Shown here in pieces: positions 7,124 through 15,361 of a stretch of 33,581 nucleotides of DNA. Below the pieces are notes generated by a model. The model searched no databases and had not been told where the DNA came from. It worked only from the letters and a program-made list of their open reading frames with translations. Position numbers and translations under genes: made by a program. This stretch comes from Faecalicatena contorta (GTDB lineage Bacteria; Bacillota; Clostridia; Lachnospirales; Lachnospiraceae), in contig NZ_QGDS01000027.1 in assembly GCF_003149105.1 (NCBI RefSeq), positions 1-33,581 of the forward strand, given 5' to 3'. Each line of letters opens with the position of its first letter. Position 1 is the stretch's first letter.

Positions 7124-7149
7124 ACTTTCTTATTTTATTTAAAAATACG

Positions 7150-7674
7150 TTAATCTTTTTTCAAATCATAAGCTTCCTGATACATAGCTCTTTCCAGGGA
7201 CTCAGATTCCTCTCCTGCCAGCTCAATATAACTCTGGCCATTTACAATTTCTTTTATATAAGTATAACATCCCTCACGGCTATGCATCGCATTCATAATC
7301 CATCCATTGTCATTTTCATCCAGCATAGTTATTGCAAAACTAAGATTTCCACCCATTTCATGAAAAGCATCATATTTTACAATTCCTATTTTCTGGTAAT
7401 GTGACTTCATCTTTTTATAAATATCTTGTACACTTCTCTGGTTTTCTTTGGCGATTTCTGAAATACCATCAATTTCCTCAAATCTTGCTAATATACTCTC
7501 TTCTAAATTCTTGCCATCCTTTCCCTTCATAAACGAAGAATAGTTGGCTTTCATTCTGTTGTACTTCATATTTACACTTATTAACAATACAAATAGCAAT
7601 ACCTGAATTAGAAATAACAATATAAATAAATACATAGGATCAACGCCAATGCTTCCCAATATAGTATTTTCCAT
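7150..7674 (-). CDS. DUF4446 family membrane-anchored protein
   Basis: The protein has 174 aa with a single N-terminal transmembrane segment (about residues 13-34) followed by a charged, possibly coiled region (about 40-95). The C-terminal domain contains KYDAFHEMGGNLSFAITMLDENDNGW. This is the pattern of DUF4446 proteins, which commonly sit next to parB in clostridia. The start has GGAGGAG upstream. Location between parB and serS suggests a conserved envelope-associated role, but no function can be read. Confidence 0.8.
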   Translation of the reverse strand: MENTILGSIGVDPMYLFILLFLIQVLLFVLLISVNMKYNRMKANYSSFMKGKDGKNLEESILARFEEIDGISEIAKENQRSVQDIYKKMKSHYQKIGIVKYDAFHEMGGNLSFAITMLDENDNGWIMNAMHSREGCYTYIKEIVNGQSYIELAGEESESLERAMYQEAYDLKKD

Positions 7675-7795
7675 TTATACTCCTCCTTACGAATTATTCT
7701 ACTCTCCTCTTTTCCTAATATATCAGTATCTAATTATTATACTGATTTCCCCTCAGATTATGTTTCTATTCTTTCTGCCTTATAATTTAAAACTC

Positions 7796-7831
7796 TATAC
7801 CTTATTGAATATTAGTAGTTCAGTAAGTATA
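7796..7831. repeat. Intergenic palindromic repeat, copy B
   Basis: CTTATTGAA (7801-7809) and TTCAGTAAG (7819-7827) pair with one mismatch, extended by TATAC/GTATA flanks. The loop carries TATTAGTAG, the core shared with the other copies. It lies between parB and the DUF4446 gene. Confidence 0.7.
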
Positions 7832-7867
7832 CGCTCTTGTACCACTAATTCATTTAACTGCTAATTT

Positions 7868-8788
7868 TTAATTAGATATAGACATTATCATATCGAATAT
7901 ACGTTCGAGCTCATCTTCTGAATAATATTCGATCTCGATTCTTCCTTTTCCATTAGCCTTTTGATTTACATTCACTTTTGTCCCCATAATATTTTTCATT
8001 CTTTCTTCTAAATTATCATAAATGAATGTATTTTGGACTTTTTCTGCTTTCTGTACCTTCTTAGGATTTTTTAAAGCTTTCACAAGTTTTTCTGTTTCAC
8101 GGACACTAAGTTTTTCATCAAATATTTTATTCGCTATCAGATACTGCTGTTCTTCATCATCGATTGCAAGCAGCGCCCTTGCATGTCCCGTTGTAATCAT
8201 ATCGTCCACAATCATTTGTTGGACTCTCTCACTTAATTTCAAGAGACGCATGGAATTAGTAACTGCTGTCCTGCTCTTTGATACTCTCTCAGCAACCTCA
8301 TCTTGTTTCAAACTAAATTCTTCCAACAAACGTTTATAAGCCATAGCTTCCTCTATGGGGTTTAAATTTTCTCTTTGAATATTTTCAATCAAAGATATCT
8401 CAACTATTTCCTGGTCTGTATATGTTTTAATAACTACAGGAATCTCTTTAAGTCCAGCTAATTTTGCTGCACGCCATCTTCTTTCCCCTGCAATAATTTC
8501 ATAATAATCTTTCTTTTTCTGTACAAGTAAAGGCTGAAGAATTCCAAATTGTTTTATGGAATCAGATAATTCTAATAAAGCATCCTCATCAAAATCTTTT
8601 CTAGGCTGATCTCTATTAGGCTCTACTTGATTGATTTTAACTAGTATTTCACCGGTTCCACTGGTTCTTACATCAGGCTTGTCCTGTTTATTAAGCTCTA
8701 TATTTGCAGGTTTCTTTGATGTTTTCTCACTTTTATCAGGAATCAGACTATCTAACCCTTTGCCAAGTCCATTTCTTTTCACTGCCAT
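7868..8788 (-). CDS. parB: ParB/Spo0J family chromosome partition protein
   Basis: The 306-aa protein carries the ParB CTP-binding motif GERRWRAAK at 101-109 and the second motif ENIQRENLNPIEEA near 134-147. A helix-turn-helix follows (KQDEVAERVSKSRTAVTN, about 156-173), then a C-terminal dimerisation region. ParB clamps load at parS and spread as CTP-dependent sliding clamps. Three parS sites lie just beyond parA. The ORF starts 4 bp after parA ends, with AAAGGAGAGG inside the parA tail, so the two genes are translated as a pair. Confidence 0.95.
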   Translation of the reverse strand: MAVKRNGLGKGLDSLIPDKSEKTSKKPANIELNKQDKPDVRTSGTGEILVKINQVEPNRDQPRKDFDEDALLELSDSIKQFGILQPLLVQKKKDYYEIIAGERRWRAAKLAGLKEIPVVIKTYTDQEIVEISLIENIQRENLNPIEEAMAYKRLLEEFSLKQDEVAERVSKSRTAVTNSMRLLKLSERVQQMIVDDMITTGHARALLAIDDEEQQYLIANKIFDEKLSVRETEKLVKALKNPKKVQKAEKVQNTFIYDNLEERMKNIMGTKVNVNQKANGKGRIEIEYYSEDELERIFDMIMSISN

Positions 8789-8792
8789 ATTT

Positions 8793-9560
8793 TTATTCCT
8801 CTCCTTTATGAATCACTTCTTCTGCTAACAACATATAACTTTCTGCCCCTGCAGATTTTGGATCGTACAAATTTATAGGCATTCCATAACTTGGTGCTTC
8901 TGCCAAACGGATATTTCTTGGTATTATGGTTTTGTAAATATTCTGATTCAGATTATCCTTTACATTTTCCACTACCTGTAAAGAAAGATTAGTTCTAGCA
9001 TCATACATTGTGAAAACTACACCTTCAATTTTTAGAGATGGGTTCAATCTTTCCTGTACCAATTTAATAGTATGTATCAGCTGACTCAGTCCTTCAAGTG
9101 CGTAATACTCACATTGAATTGGGACCAGTATAGAATCCGCTGTTGTCATAGCATTAATAGTAAGCATGCTCAATGCAGGCGGACAATCAATAATCACAAA
9201 ATCATAGTTGTCCTTAACCTTTTCAATTTCATTTTTAATAATATACTCTTTATTTTCAACACCAATCAGCTCAATCTCTGCTGCTGACAAATTAATATTA
9301 GATGGGAGAACATCAAGATTTTCAAAAATCTCTTTGCAAATACAATCCTTAATTTCAGCATTACCAATAATTAAGTCATAAATACTATATTCAACCTCAT
9401 TCTTATTTACACTAAGCCCACTGGTCATATTTCCTTGAGGGTCCATATCTAGTGCCAAAATTTTCTTTCCAAGACTAGCAAGTGAGGATGATAAATTGAT
9501 AGCTGTTGTTGTCTTTCCTACACCACCTTTTTGGTTAGCAATTGCTATAATCCTTCCCAT
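8793..9560 (-). CDS. parA: ParA/Soj chromosome partition ATPase
   Basis: The 255-aa protein starts MGRIIAIANQKGGVGKTTT. The deviant Walker A occupies residues 10-18, and IIDCPPALSMLT is the Walker B region. An AAAGGAG site fixes the start at 9560. The longer frame begins inside parS1, whose bases read MFHVKH by chance. ParA ATPases bind DNA non-specifically and are stimulated by ParB, acting in origin segregation and often in DnaA control. A TATAAT at 9591-9596 on the minus strand is the likely -10, and parS1 lies just upstream of the corresponding -35, so ParB may influence transcription. Confidence 0.95.
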   Translation of the reverse strand: MGRIIAIANQKGGVGKTTTAINLSSSLASLGKKILALDMDPQGNMTSGLSVNKNEVEYSIYDLIIGNAEIKDCICKEIFENLDVLPSNINLSAAEIELIGVENKEYIIKNEIEKVKDNYDFVIIDCPPALSMLTINAMTTADSILVPIQCEYYALEGLSQLIHTIKLVQERLNPSLKIEGVVFTMYDARTNLSLQVVENVKDNLNQNIYKTIIPRNIRLAEAPSYGMPINLYDPKSAGAESYMLLAEEVIHKGEE

Positions 9561-9624
9561 TTTAATACTCCTTTCATTGAACACTTTATTATTATAACAT
9601 CTTTTCAATTGTATATCTATAGGA

Positions 9625-9640
9625 TGTTTCACGTGAAACA
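9625..9640. promoter_or_regulatory. parS site 1
   Basis: TGTTTCACGTGAAACA is an exact match to the 16-bp parS consensus. It lies 65 bp upstream of the parA start and next to its likely promoter. Confidence 0.97.
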
Positions 9641-9754
9641 TAGAAATTTTCAGAAATGGATTAGTGAAAACAGAAATCGGGTAACCCCTTTGATATTTTC
9701 TCCTGATTTTACCTCGCTTAGAAATGTGGTAATTTCTCTTTTAGTTACACAAAA

Positions 9755-9770
9755 TGTTTCACGTGAAACA
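9755..9770. promoter_or_regulatory. parS site 2, inside a 32-bp perfect palindrome
   Basis: An exact 16-bp parS site, TGTTTCACGTGAAACA. The symmetry continues eight bases on each side (ACACAAAA and TTTTGTGT), making a perfect 32-bp palindrome at 9747-9778. Confidence 0.97.
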
Positions 9771-9812
9771 TTTTGTGTTTAGGTTAATAAATGTAAGAAT
9801 AATATTATAGAA

Positions 9813-9828
9813 TGTTTCACGTGAAACA
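9813..9828. promoter_or_regulatory. parS site 3
   Basis: A third exact match to TGTTTCACGTGAAACA. The centre-to-centre distances to the neighbouring sites are 130 bp (sites 1-2) and 58 bp (sites 2-3). With the others it forms the only parS cluster seen in the window, about 9 kb from dnaA. Confidence 0.97.
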
Positions 9829-9857
9829 TATGATTTAAAACATAGATAATTTTACTC

Positions 9858-9886
9858 TTTATTTGCTTCTCCGAGTGTAGTATAAT
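9858..9886 (+). promoter_or_regulatory. Candidate promoter for the alpha/beta-hydrolase gene
   Basis: TTTATT (9858-9863), 17 bp, TATAAT (9881-9886). The -10 is perfect but the -35 is weak, and the gene starts about 180 bp further on. Between lies an AT-rich leader with a small AGATAGA/TCTATCT hairpin near 9925-9945. Confidence 0.35.
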
Positions 9887-10067
9887 AATCTTACAGTAGT
9901 TATTTTATATCTATTAGTGAAATGAAGATAGAATAAAATCTCTATCTCAATAAATGTTCTAACAGTTTTGAAATAATATCAAAGCTGCTATAAACCTATG
10001 AAGAGATAGTAAATCGGATTTCTAATATTCGTTTTAACTGGATACAAATTTAAAGAGAGGTGATACT

Positions 10068-11030
10068 TTGAGCTGGAAGAAAAAGCTTACGACATGTGCT
10101 CTCCTTGGCGGTACTGCTGTTGGAATTATGCATGTTGTTAATCGATTAGTTTATCATATTTCTACTATAGATAATCTTTTGTTCCATAAGGATGAAAAGT
10201 ACTATGATTGGAGATTTGGCCGTGTTTTTTATACAAAGCAAGGAAATGGCTCTCCAATTTTGTTAGTTCACGACCTGAATGTCACCAGTTCTGCATATGA
10301 ATGGAACAAAATCGTGGACACGTTATCTGAGACTAACACAGTATATACTATCGATTTACTTGGATGTGGACGTTCAAATAAACCGAATTTAACTTATACC
10401 AACTATTTATATGTCCAATTAATCACTGATTTTATTAAACATATCATTGGTAAAAAGACAGATGTTATAGCTACCGGAGAATCTGGTACATTTATTTTGA
10501 TGGCATGCGCAAATGATAATACAGTGATTGATAAAATAATTATGATAAATCCTCAGAATCTTGTTGAGCTTGCAAAGATACCTACCAAGCGCACAAAAGT
10601 ATTACGTCATATTATAAACACCCCTATAATAGGCACATTTATTTATAATATTCTTATCAATAAAAGGACAATTGAAGAAGATTTTAGTTCCAGATATTAT
10701 TATGATCAAAATAATATCGAGGAAAGAAGCATAATCACATATTTTGAAGCAGCACACAAATTCAATAACCGCTCAAAACATTTATATGCGAGTATGAAAT
10801 CCAGGTATACAAATGCAAATATTATGCATTGCTTAAGGGGAATAAATAACAGCATATTTATTATTGTAGGAAATTCTAATCCTGAAAATATATTAACAGC
10901 TAATCAATACCAAAATCAACTTCCTTCTATAGAAATTGTGGGAATAGATAAGACGAAACATCTGCCTCAGATGGAAATACCAGAAGAATTTATAGAGCAA
11001 GTAAAGATTTTATTTGAAATTGAAGGATAA
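10068..11030 (+). CDS. Alpha/beta-hydrolase fold protein, membrane-anchored
   Basis: The start is TTG with GAGAGGTGA seven bases upstream, giving 320 aa. A hydrophobic segment (about 8-25) is probably a signal anchor. The hydrolase core follows: VHDLN at 68-71 (oxyanion loop, usually HG), DLLGCGRSNKP at 96-106, a nucleophile elbow GESGT at 137-141 with S139, and H298 in DKTKHLPQMEIPEEF. The usual acid position reads VGNSNP, lacking the expected Asp, and the elbow lacks the fifth-position Gly. The gene is divergent from parA and runs against replication, unlike its neighbours. Substrate unknown. Confidence 0.8.
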   Translation: MSWKKKLTTCALLGGTAVGIMHVVNRLVYHISTIDNLLFHKDEKYYDWRFGRVFYTKQGNGSPILLVHDLNVTSSAYEWNKIVDTLSETNTVYTIDLLGCGRSNKPNLTYTNYLYVQLITDFIKHIIGKKTDVIATGESGTFILMACANDNTVIDKIIMINPQNLVELAKIPTKRTKVLRHIINTPIIGTFIYNILINKRTIEEDFSSRYYYDQNNIEERSIITYFEAAHKFNNRSKHLYASMKSRYTNANIMHCLRGINNSIFIIVGNSNPENILTANQYQNQLPSIEIVGIDKTKHLPQMEIPEEFIEQVKILFEIEG

Positions 11031-11070
11031 TCCATTCATATAGTATCATCCATCAACTCGGGCTAAAGAA

Positions 11071-11115
11071 AATGGCAGAAGAGAATAAATGCTAATTCAT
11101 TACTCTTCTGCCATT
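11071..11115. terminator. Bidirectional terminator between convergent genes
   Basis: AATGGCAGAAGAG (11071-11083) pairs perfectly with CTCTTCTGCCATT (11103-11115). It is followed by CTATTTTATT on the plus strand. It serves the hydrolase gene from the left and rsmG from the right. Confidence 0.8.
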
Positions 11116-11141
11116 CTATTTTATTGTATTTCTATTCTAAA

Positions 11142-11852
11142 TTATATCGGTTCCTTTGATGGTATTCCTGCTTTTCTTGGATATTTTTTCTTCGTACTCT
11201 CTTTCTTTTTTATCTTTATAAATGACCGGGTTATCTCTGTTCCTGGAAGCTGAAATTTTACTTTTTCTTCTATTTCAGCACCTAAAGCCTTTACTGCTTT
11301 TTTTGAACTTTGCAATTCCTCTTCTATACTTCCAGACTTATAAGATACAAATACTCCCCCTATCCGTATGTAAGGAACGCAATATTCACATAAAGTAGAT
11401 AAGTTTGCAACTGCTCTGGATACACATAAATCAAATTTTTCTCTGTACTCTTCTTTCCGTGCATAATCTTCTGCTCTTCCATGCAATACTTCAATATTTT
11501 CTAATCCTAACTCTTCCACAACTTTATCAAGAAACTTTACTCTTTTGTTTAAAGAATCTAACAAAACGACATGCAATTGTGGAAAAGTTATTTTAAGTGG
11601 CAATCCAGGAAATCCAGCCCCGGTTCCTATATCTATTACATTTTTTACTTCTTCTATTTTAATTGCTTTTACAACTGCAAGGCTGTCAACAAAGTGTTTC
11701 TCATTTACTTCATCATAATCTGTTATCCCTGTCAGGTTCATAACTTTGTTCCACTCTGCCAGCAATTCATAATATTTATTAAACTGCCACTTTTGGTGTT
11801 CACTCAATTGAATCCCCAGCTCTCTTAACTGATTTTCAAATTTATTTTCCAT
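11142..11852 (-). CDS. rsmG: 16S rRNA (guanine-527-N7) methyltransferase
   Basis: The 236-aa Rossmann-fold methyltransferase has SAM-binding NVIDIGTGAGFPGLPLK at 71-87 and the family N-terminus LAEWNKVMNLTGITD at 31-45. It methylates N7 of G527 in 16S rRNA; in other bacteria loss of RsmG gives low-level streptomycin resistance. GGGGGAAA precedes the ATG. It follows mnmG by 24 bp as the last gene of the mnmE-mnmG-rsmG series. The C-terminal tail (KIKKKESTKKKYPRKAGIP) is very basic, as usual in the family. Confidence 0.95.
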   Translation of the reverse strand: MENKFENQLRELGIQLSEHQKWQFNKYYELLAEWNKVMNLTGITDYDEVNEKHFVDSLAVVKAIKIEEVKNVIDIGTGAGFPGLPLKITFPQLHVVLLDSLNKRVKFLDKVVEELGLENIEVLHGRAEDYARKEEYREKFDLCVSRAVANLSTLCEYCVPYIRIGGVFVSYKSGSIEEELQSSKKAVKALGAEIEEKVKFQLPGTEITRSFIKIKKKESTKKKYPRKAGIPSKEPI

Positions 11853-11876
11853 ACATTTCCCCCAAAAAATTACTAT

Positions 11877-13769
11877 TTACCTGCTTTCAAGATAAACTAA
11901 AAGTACTGAGATATCTGCAGGAGATACTCCGGATATTCTGGATGCCTGTCCGATAGATGCTGGCCGTATTTCTGACAACTTCTGTTTTGCTTCTATTCTA
12001 AGGCTCTGTATATTATAATAATCAATATTATCCGGAATCATTTTATTTTCCAGCTTCTTAAATTGCTCCACCTGCCTTTTTTGACGCTTAATATATCCAT
12101 CATATTTTATATTAATATTTACCTGTTGCACCACATCATAAGCAAGCTGCTTTCTCTGCCTGTCGATTGGTGCAAGTATTTCATATGACAGTTCCGGCCT
12201 CCGTATTAATTCCGCAAGTGTAGTTCCTGATATAAGAGGCGTACTTTTATAAGATTCTAATAATTTCTGTACTTCCTCAGACGTTCCTATATTCGTATGT
12301 TTCACCCTGTGAATCTCTTCTTCTATAAGTCTTTCTTTTTCAAGAAGTTTTTGATAACGATTTTCATCTATCAGTCCAACATCATATCCTAACTTAGTCA
12401 GCCTCATATCTGCATTGTCCTGTCTCAAAAGAAGTCTATATTCGGCCCTTGATGTCATCATCCGATATGGCTCATGGCTTTCCTTTGTAACAAGATCATC
12501 AATAAGCACTCCTATATATCCCTGGGAGCGGTCAATTACAATTCCAGGCTTTCCCTGTAATCTTCTTACAGCATTTATCCCTGCTATCAGCCCCTGAGCT
12601 GCTGCTTCTTCATAACCAGAACTTCCATTAAACTGACCTGCGCTGAATAAGCCTTTCACATCCTTAAATTCCAATGTGCTCTTCAACTGCCTTGCATCAA
12701 TACAATCATATTCAATTGCATATGCATTTCTTATAATTTTTGCCTGCTCTAATCCAGGAACGCTGCGGTACATAGCATATTGGACATCCTCCGGCAATGA
12801 ACTTGACATACCGGCTACATACATTTCATTTGTCTCTAAACCTTCTGGTTCAATAAACACCTGATGTCGATTTTTGTCAGAAAATTTAACTACTTTATCC
12901 TCAATTGACGGACAATACCTAGGTCCTGTTCCTTCAATCATTCCAGAATATAGAGGAGATCTGTCCAAATTTTTTCGTATAATTTCATGAGTTTTTTCAT
13001 TTGTATAAGTTAACCAGCAAGACACCTGATCTATCTGCACATCATCAGGATTTGTAGTAAAAGAAAATGGAACGATTTTCTCATCCCCTTTTTGTTCTTC
13101 CATCTTACTAAAATCAATAGAATTTTTATCAATTCTTGCAGGTGTTCCTGTTTTAAAACGATACATTTCTATTTCCAATGACTTTAAACTATCTGTCAGA
13201 TAATTCGCAGACTGAAGCCCATTTGGACCGGTATGAGTGCTTATATCACCATAAATGCACCTTGCTTTCAAATAAGTTCCAGTACATAGTATAACAGCCC
13301 TGCAGCGGTAAATTGCTCCAGAATAAGTCTGTACGCCGGCAACTTCCTGGTTTTCTACTAATATATCTGTAACCTCCATCTGGCGGATATCCAGATTCTT
13401 TTGATTTTGCAGTGTTCTCCGCATGGTTCTGCTATAGTTATCTTTATCAGCCTGTGCTCTTAACGAATGGACAGCCGGTCCTTTAGATTGATTGAGCATC
13501 TTAGACTGGATAAATGTTTTGTCTATCACCTTTCCCATTTCACCACCAAGTGCATCTATCTCTCTGACAAGATGTCCTTTTGAAGTTCCTCCTATATTAG
13601 GATTACAGGGCATTAAGGCAATACTTTCTAAACTTACTGTAAAAATAATGGTTTTATATCCAAGCCTGGCCGCTGCAAGAGCTGCCTCACAGCCTGCATG
13701 TCCCGCCCCTATTATGGCAATATCATATTCGTCTTTATTTTCCCATACAGAATTTGCTGAATATTTCAT
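11877..13769 (-). CDS. mnmG: tRNA uridine-5-carboxymethylaminomethyl modification enzyme MnmG
   Basis: This 630-aa FAD protein has the dinucleotide-binding GAGHAG at 21-26 and the family signature PCNPNIGGTSKGHLVREIDALGG at about 54-76. The C-terminal helical domain ends in ISVLLVYLES. With MnmE it installs the carboxymethylaminomethyl group on wobble uridine 34 of certain tRNAs. Its start overlaps the 3' end of mnmE by 35 bp, with AGGAG about 12 bases upstream inside mnmE, indicating translational coupling of the two partners. Confidence 0.97.
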   Translation of the reverse strand: MKYSANSVWENKDEYDIAIIGAGHAGCEAALAAARLGYKTIIFTVSLESIALMPCNPNIGGTSKGHLVREIDALGGEMGKVIDKTFIQSKMLNQSKGPAVHSLRAQADKDNYSRTMRRTLQNQKNLDIRQMEVTDILVENQEVAGVQTYSGAIYRCRAVILCTGTYLKARCIYGDISTHTGPNGLQSANYLTDSLKSLEIEMYRFKTGTPARIDKNSIDFSKMEEQKGDEKIVPFSFTTNPDDVQIDQVSCWLTYTNEKTHEIIRKNLDRSPLYSGMIEGTGPRYCPSIEDKVVKFSDKNRHQVFIEPEGLETNEMYVAGMSSSLPEDVQYAMYRSVPGLEQAKIIRNAYAIEYDCIDARQLKSTLEFKDVKGLFSAGQFNGSSGYEEAAAQGLIAGINAVRRLQGKPGIVIDRSQGYIGVLIDDLVTKESHEPYRMMTSRAEYRLLLRQDNADMRLTKLGYDVGLIDENRYQKLLEKERLIEEEIHRVKHTNIGTSEEVQKLLESYKSTPLISGTTLAELIRRPELSYEILAPIDRQRKQLAYDVVQQVNINIKYDGYIKRQKRQVEQFKKLENKMIPDNIDYYNIQSLRIEAKQKLSEIRPASIGQASRISGVSPADISVLLVYLESR

Positions 13770-15147
13770 TTACTAAATCTTCTCCTATCGTTTCCCCGGT
13801 TATGCTTCCCAATGATTCGTATGCATCCATTAAATCAATAGAAAAAAAGTCTTCCGGCATCTGATTTTCAATACTGTCAATCACTTTATCCAAACTTTCA
13901 CAGGCATCTAAAAGTGCAGCTTTATGCCTCATATTTGTAATATATACTTCATCATTAAAGGATACTTCCCCTTTTAAAAACATGGAATTTAATATTTTCC
14001 CAAGTTCCTGAATTCCCTGTTCCTCTTTCGCTGATATATCAATCATTGGAATTTTATTTGAATCTTTTGCTTCATTTTTATCTATTTTAAGTATATTATT
14101 AACTTCATTTTGCAAGATTTCCTTCGTTATGACTGTATTTAAATCAGACTTATTTAAGAGAATAATTGTTCTTTTACCTTCTATTAAGTGTATAATATCT
14201 TTATCATTATAATCCAGGGGCCTTGAAGCATCTACGACATAAATAATAAGGTCGGCACTTTTTACATAATCTCTTGCCTTATCTACACCCATCTTTTCTA
14301 TAATATCATCAGTCTTTCTTATTCCTGCCGTATCAACCATATTTAATATCAACCCATTTAGCTGAATCTGCTCCTCCAGGGCATCCCGGGTTGTTCCTTC
14401 TATATCTGTCACAATAGCTCTTTCTTTTCCTGCTAATACATTTAGAAGTGAAGACTTTCCTGCATTTGGCTTTCCAACAATGACAGTCTGTATCCCCTCT
14501 TTCATAATTCTTCCACTATCAGAAGAATCTATTAATTGTCTCATATCAATTAAAATATCATTTATGACATCTTTTAATTTCTCTCCATATCCATCTATCT
14601 CAATATGTTCAGGATCATCCAATGCTGTCTCTATAAATGCTGTGTGATAAATTATTTTATTTCTTATATCACTTATTTTTTTCTTAACACTACCTTTTAA
14701 TTGACTAATAGAACTTTGAAGAGCATATTCATTCTTAGACATTATTACATCTATTACGGCTTCTGCCTGAGATAGATCCATCTTCCCATTTAAAAAAGCC
14801 CTCTTTGTAAATTCTCCCGGTTCTGCCGGCCTGGCGCCATTTTTTATTGCCGTCTCTAATATACGTTTTACCACATAAGTTCCGCCATGGCAATTAATTT
14901 CTATTGTATCTTCTCCTGTAAAAGTCCTGGGAGCACGCATAAGCATAATCAGGACTTCATCTACAATCTCTTCCTCATCCTTAATAAAGCCATAATGAAT
15001 TGTATGGCTTTCAGATTCCAAAAGTTTTTCTTTCCCAGCATATATTTTTTCAATAATATGAATTGCTTCTGAACCACTGATACGGACTATTCCGATTCCC
15101 GAATTTGTCATTCCTGTAGAGATTGCAGCAATCGTATCCTTCTTCAT
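13735..15147 (-). CDS. mnmE: tRNA modification GTPase MnmE
   Basis: The 470-aa protein has an N-terminal tetrahydrofolate-binding dimerisation domain (TIAAISTGMTNSGIGIVRISG). An inserted G domain follows: G1 GKPNAGKS 225-232, GTTRD 251-255, DTAG 272-275 and NKSD 332-335. The C-terminal CMGK (467-470) carries the Cys typical of the family. It works as a heterotetramer with MnmG on wobble uridines. GGAGGAA precedes the start. A structured 214-bp gap separates it from jag, while its end overlaps mnmG. Confidence 0.97.
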   Translation of the reverse strand: MKKDTIAAISTGMTNSGIGIVRISGSEAIHIIEKIYAGKEKLLESESHTIHYGFIKDEEEIVDEVLIMLMRAPRTFTGEDTIEINCHGGTYVVKRILETAIKNGARPAEPGEFTKRAFLNGKMDLSQAEAVIDVIMSKNEYALQSSISQLKGSVKKKISDIRNKIIYHTAFIETALDDPEHIEIDGYGEKLKDVINDILIDMRQLIDSSDSGRIMKEGIQTVIVGKPNAGKSSLLNVLAGKERAIVTDIEGTTRDALEEQIQLNGLILNMVDTAGIRKTDDIIEKMGVDKARDYVKSADLIIYVVDASRPLDYNDKDIIHLIEGKRTIILLNKSDLNTVITKEILQNEVNNILKIDKNEAKDSNKIPMIDISAKEEQGIQELGKILNSMFLKGEVSFNDEVYITNMRHKAALLDACESLDKVIDSIENQMPEDFFSIDLMDAYESLGSITGETIGEDLVNEIFSKFCMGK

Positions 15148-15148
15148 C

Positions 15149-15292
15149 TATTCCTCCTATAAATTAGAATAAAGAGTTTACAAAACAAACTCTTGCACCT
15201 GGGTTGACCGCATAGCAGCATCTGCCTCTTACACCGCAGTGAAATCCCCCGGAGGGCCTTATATAATAGAAAGCACAGTTTCCTATTATATA
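15149..15292 (-). promoter_or_regulatory. Structured leader region of mnmE
   Basis: There is no convincing gene in this spacer. On the minus strand, after the jag terminator, a second hairpin follows (TTATATAATAG with CTATTATATAA, about 15258-15292), then a GC-rich stretch. A third hairpin (AAGAGTTT...AAACTCTT, about 15165-15188) lies before the mnmE ribosome binding site. A TATAAT inside the second hairpin could be a -10, although its -35 spacing is poor. It may be an mnmE 5' leader or a small RNA; no known riboswitch class was recognised. Confidence 0.35.
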
Positions 15293-15348
15293 AAAGAGGA
15301 CTTTTTCCAACTTCACGAAAGTGTCCGTGAAGCGGAAATGTCCTCTTT
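15293..15348 (-). terminator. Long hairpin terminator after jag
   Basis: AAAGAGGAC (15293-15301) pairs with GTCCTCTTT (15340-15348), continuing inward through GGAAA-type pairs to CTTCACG/CGTGAAG (15311-15317, 15326-15332). On the minus strand it is followed by TTTTATATAATA. It lies about 13 bp past the jag stop and should separate the rpmH-to-jag series from mnmE. Confidence 0.75.
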
Positions 15349-15361
15349 CGCTTCAATCTAA

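Noticed and set aside
7053..7149. T-box leader upstream of serS
   Set aside because: The gap is under 100 bp with no specifier loop, no T-box sequence and no terminator; only the short palindromic repeat is present.
9561..9641. 27-residue N-terminal extension of ParA starting MFHVKH
   Set aside because: The extension is a translation of parS1 and promoter DNA. AAAGGAG lies before the internal ATG, which gives the normal ParA N-terminus.
15144..15356. 70-aa ORF on the minus strand between jag and mnmE
   Set aside because: It is built from the hairpins and leader sequence of the spacer, has no ribosome binding site, and its product (Arg/Cys/Leu-rich) has no family resemblance.
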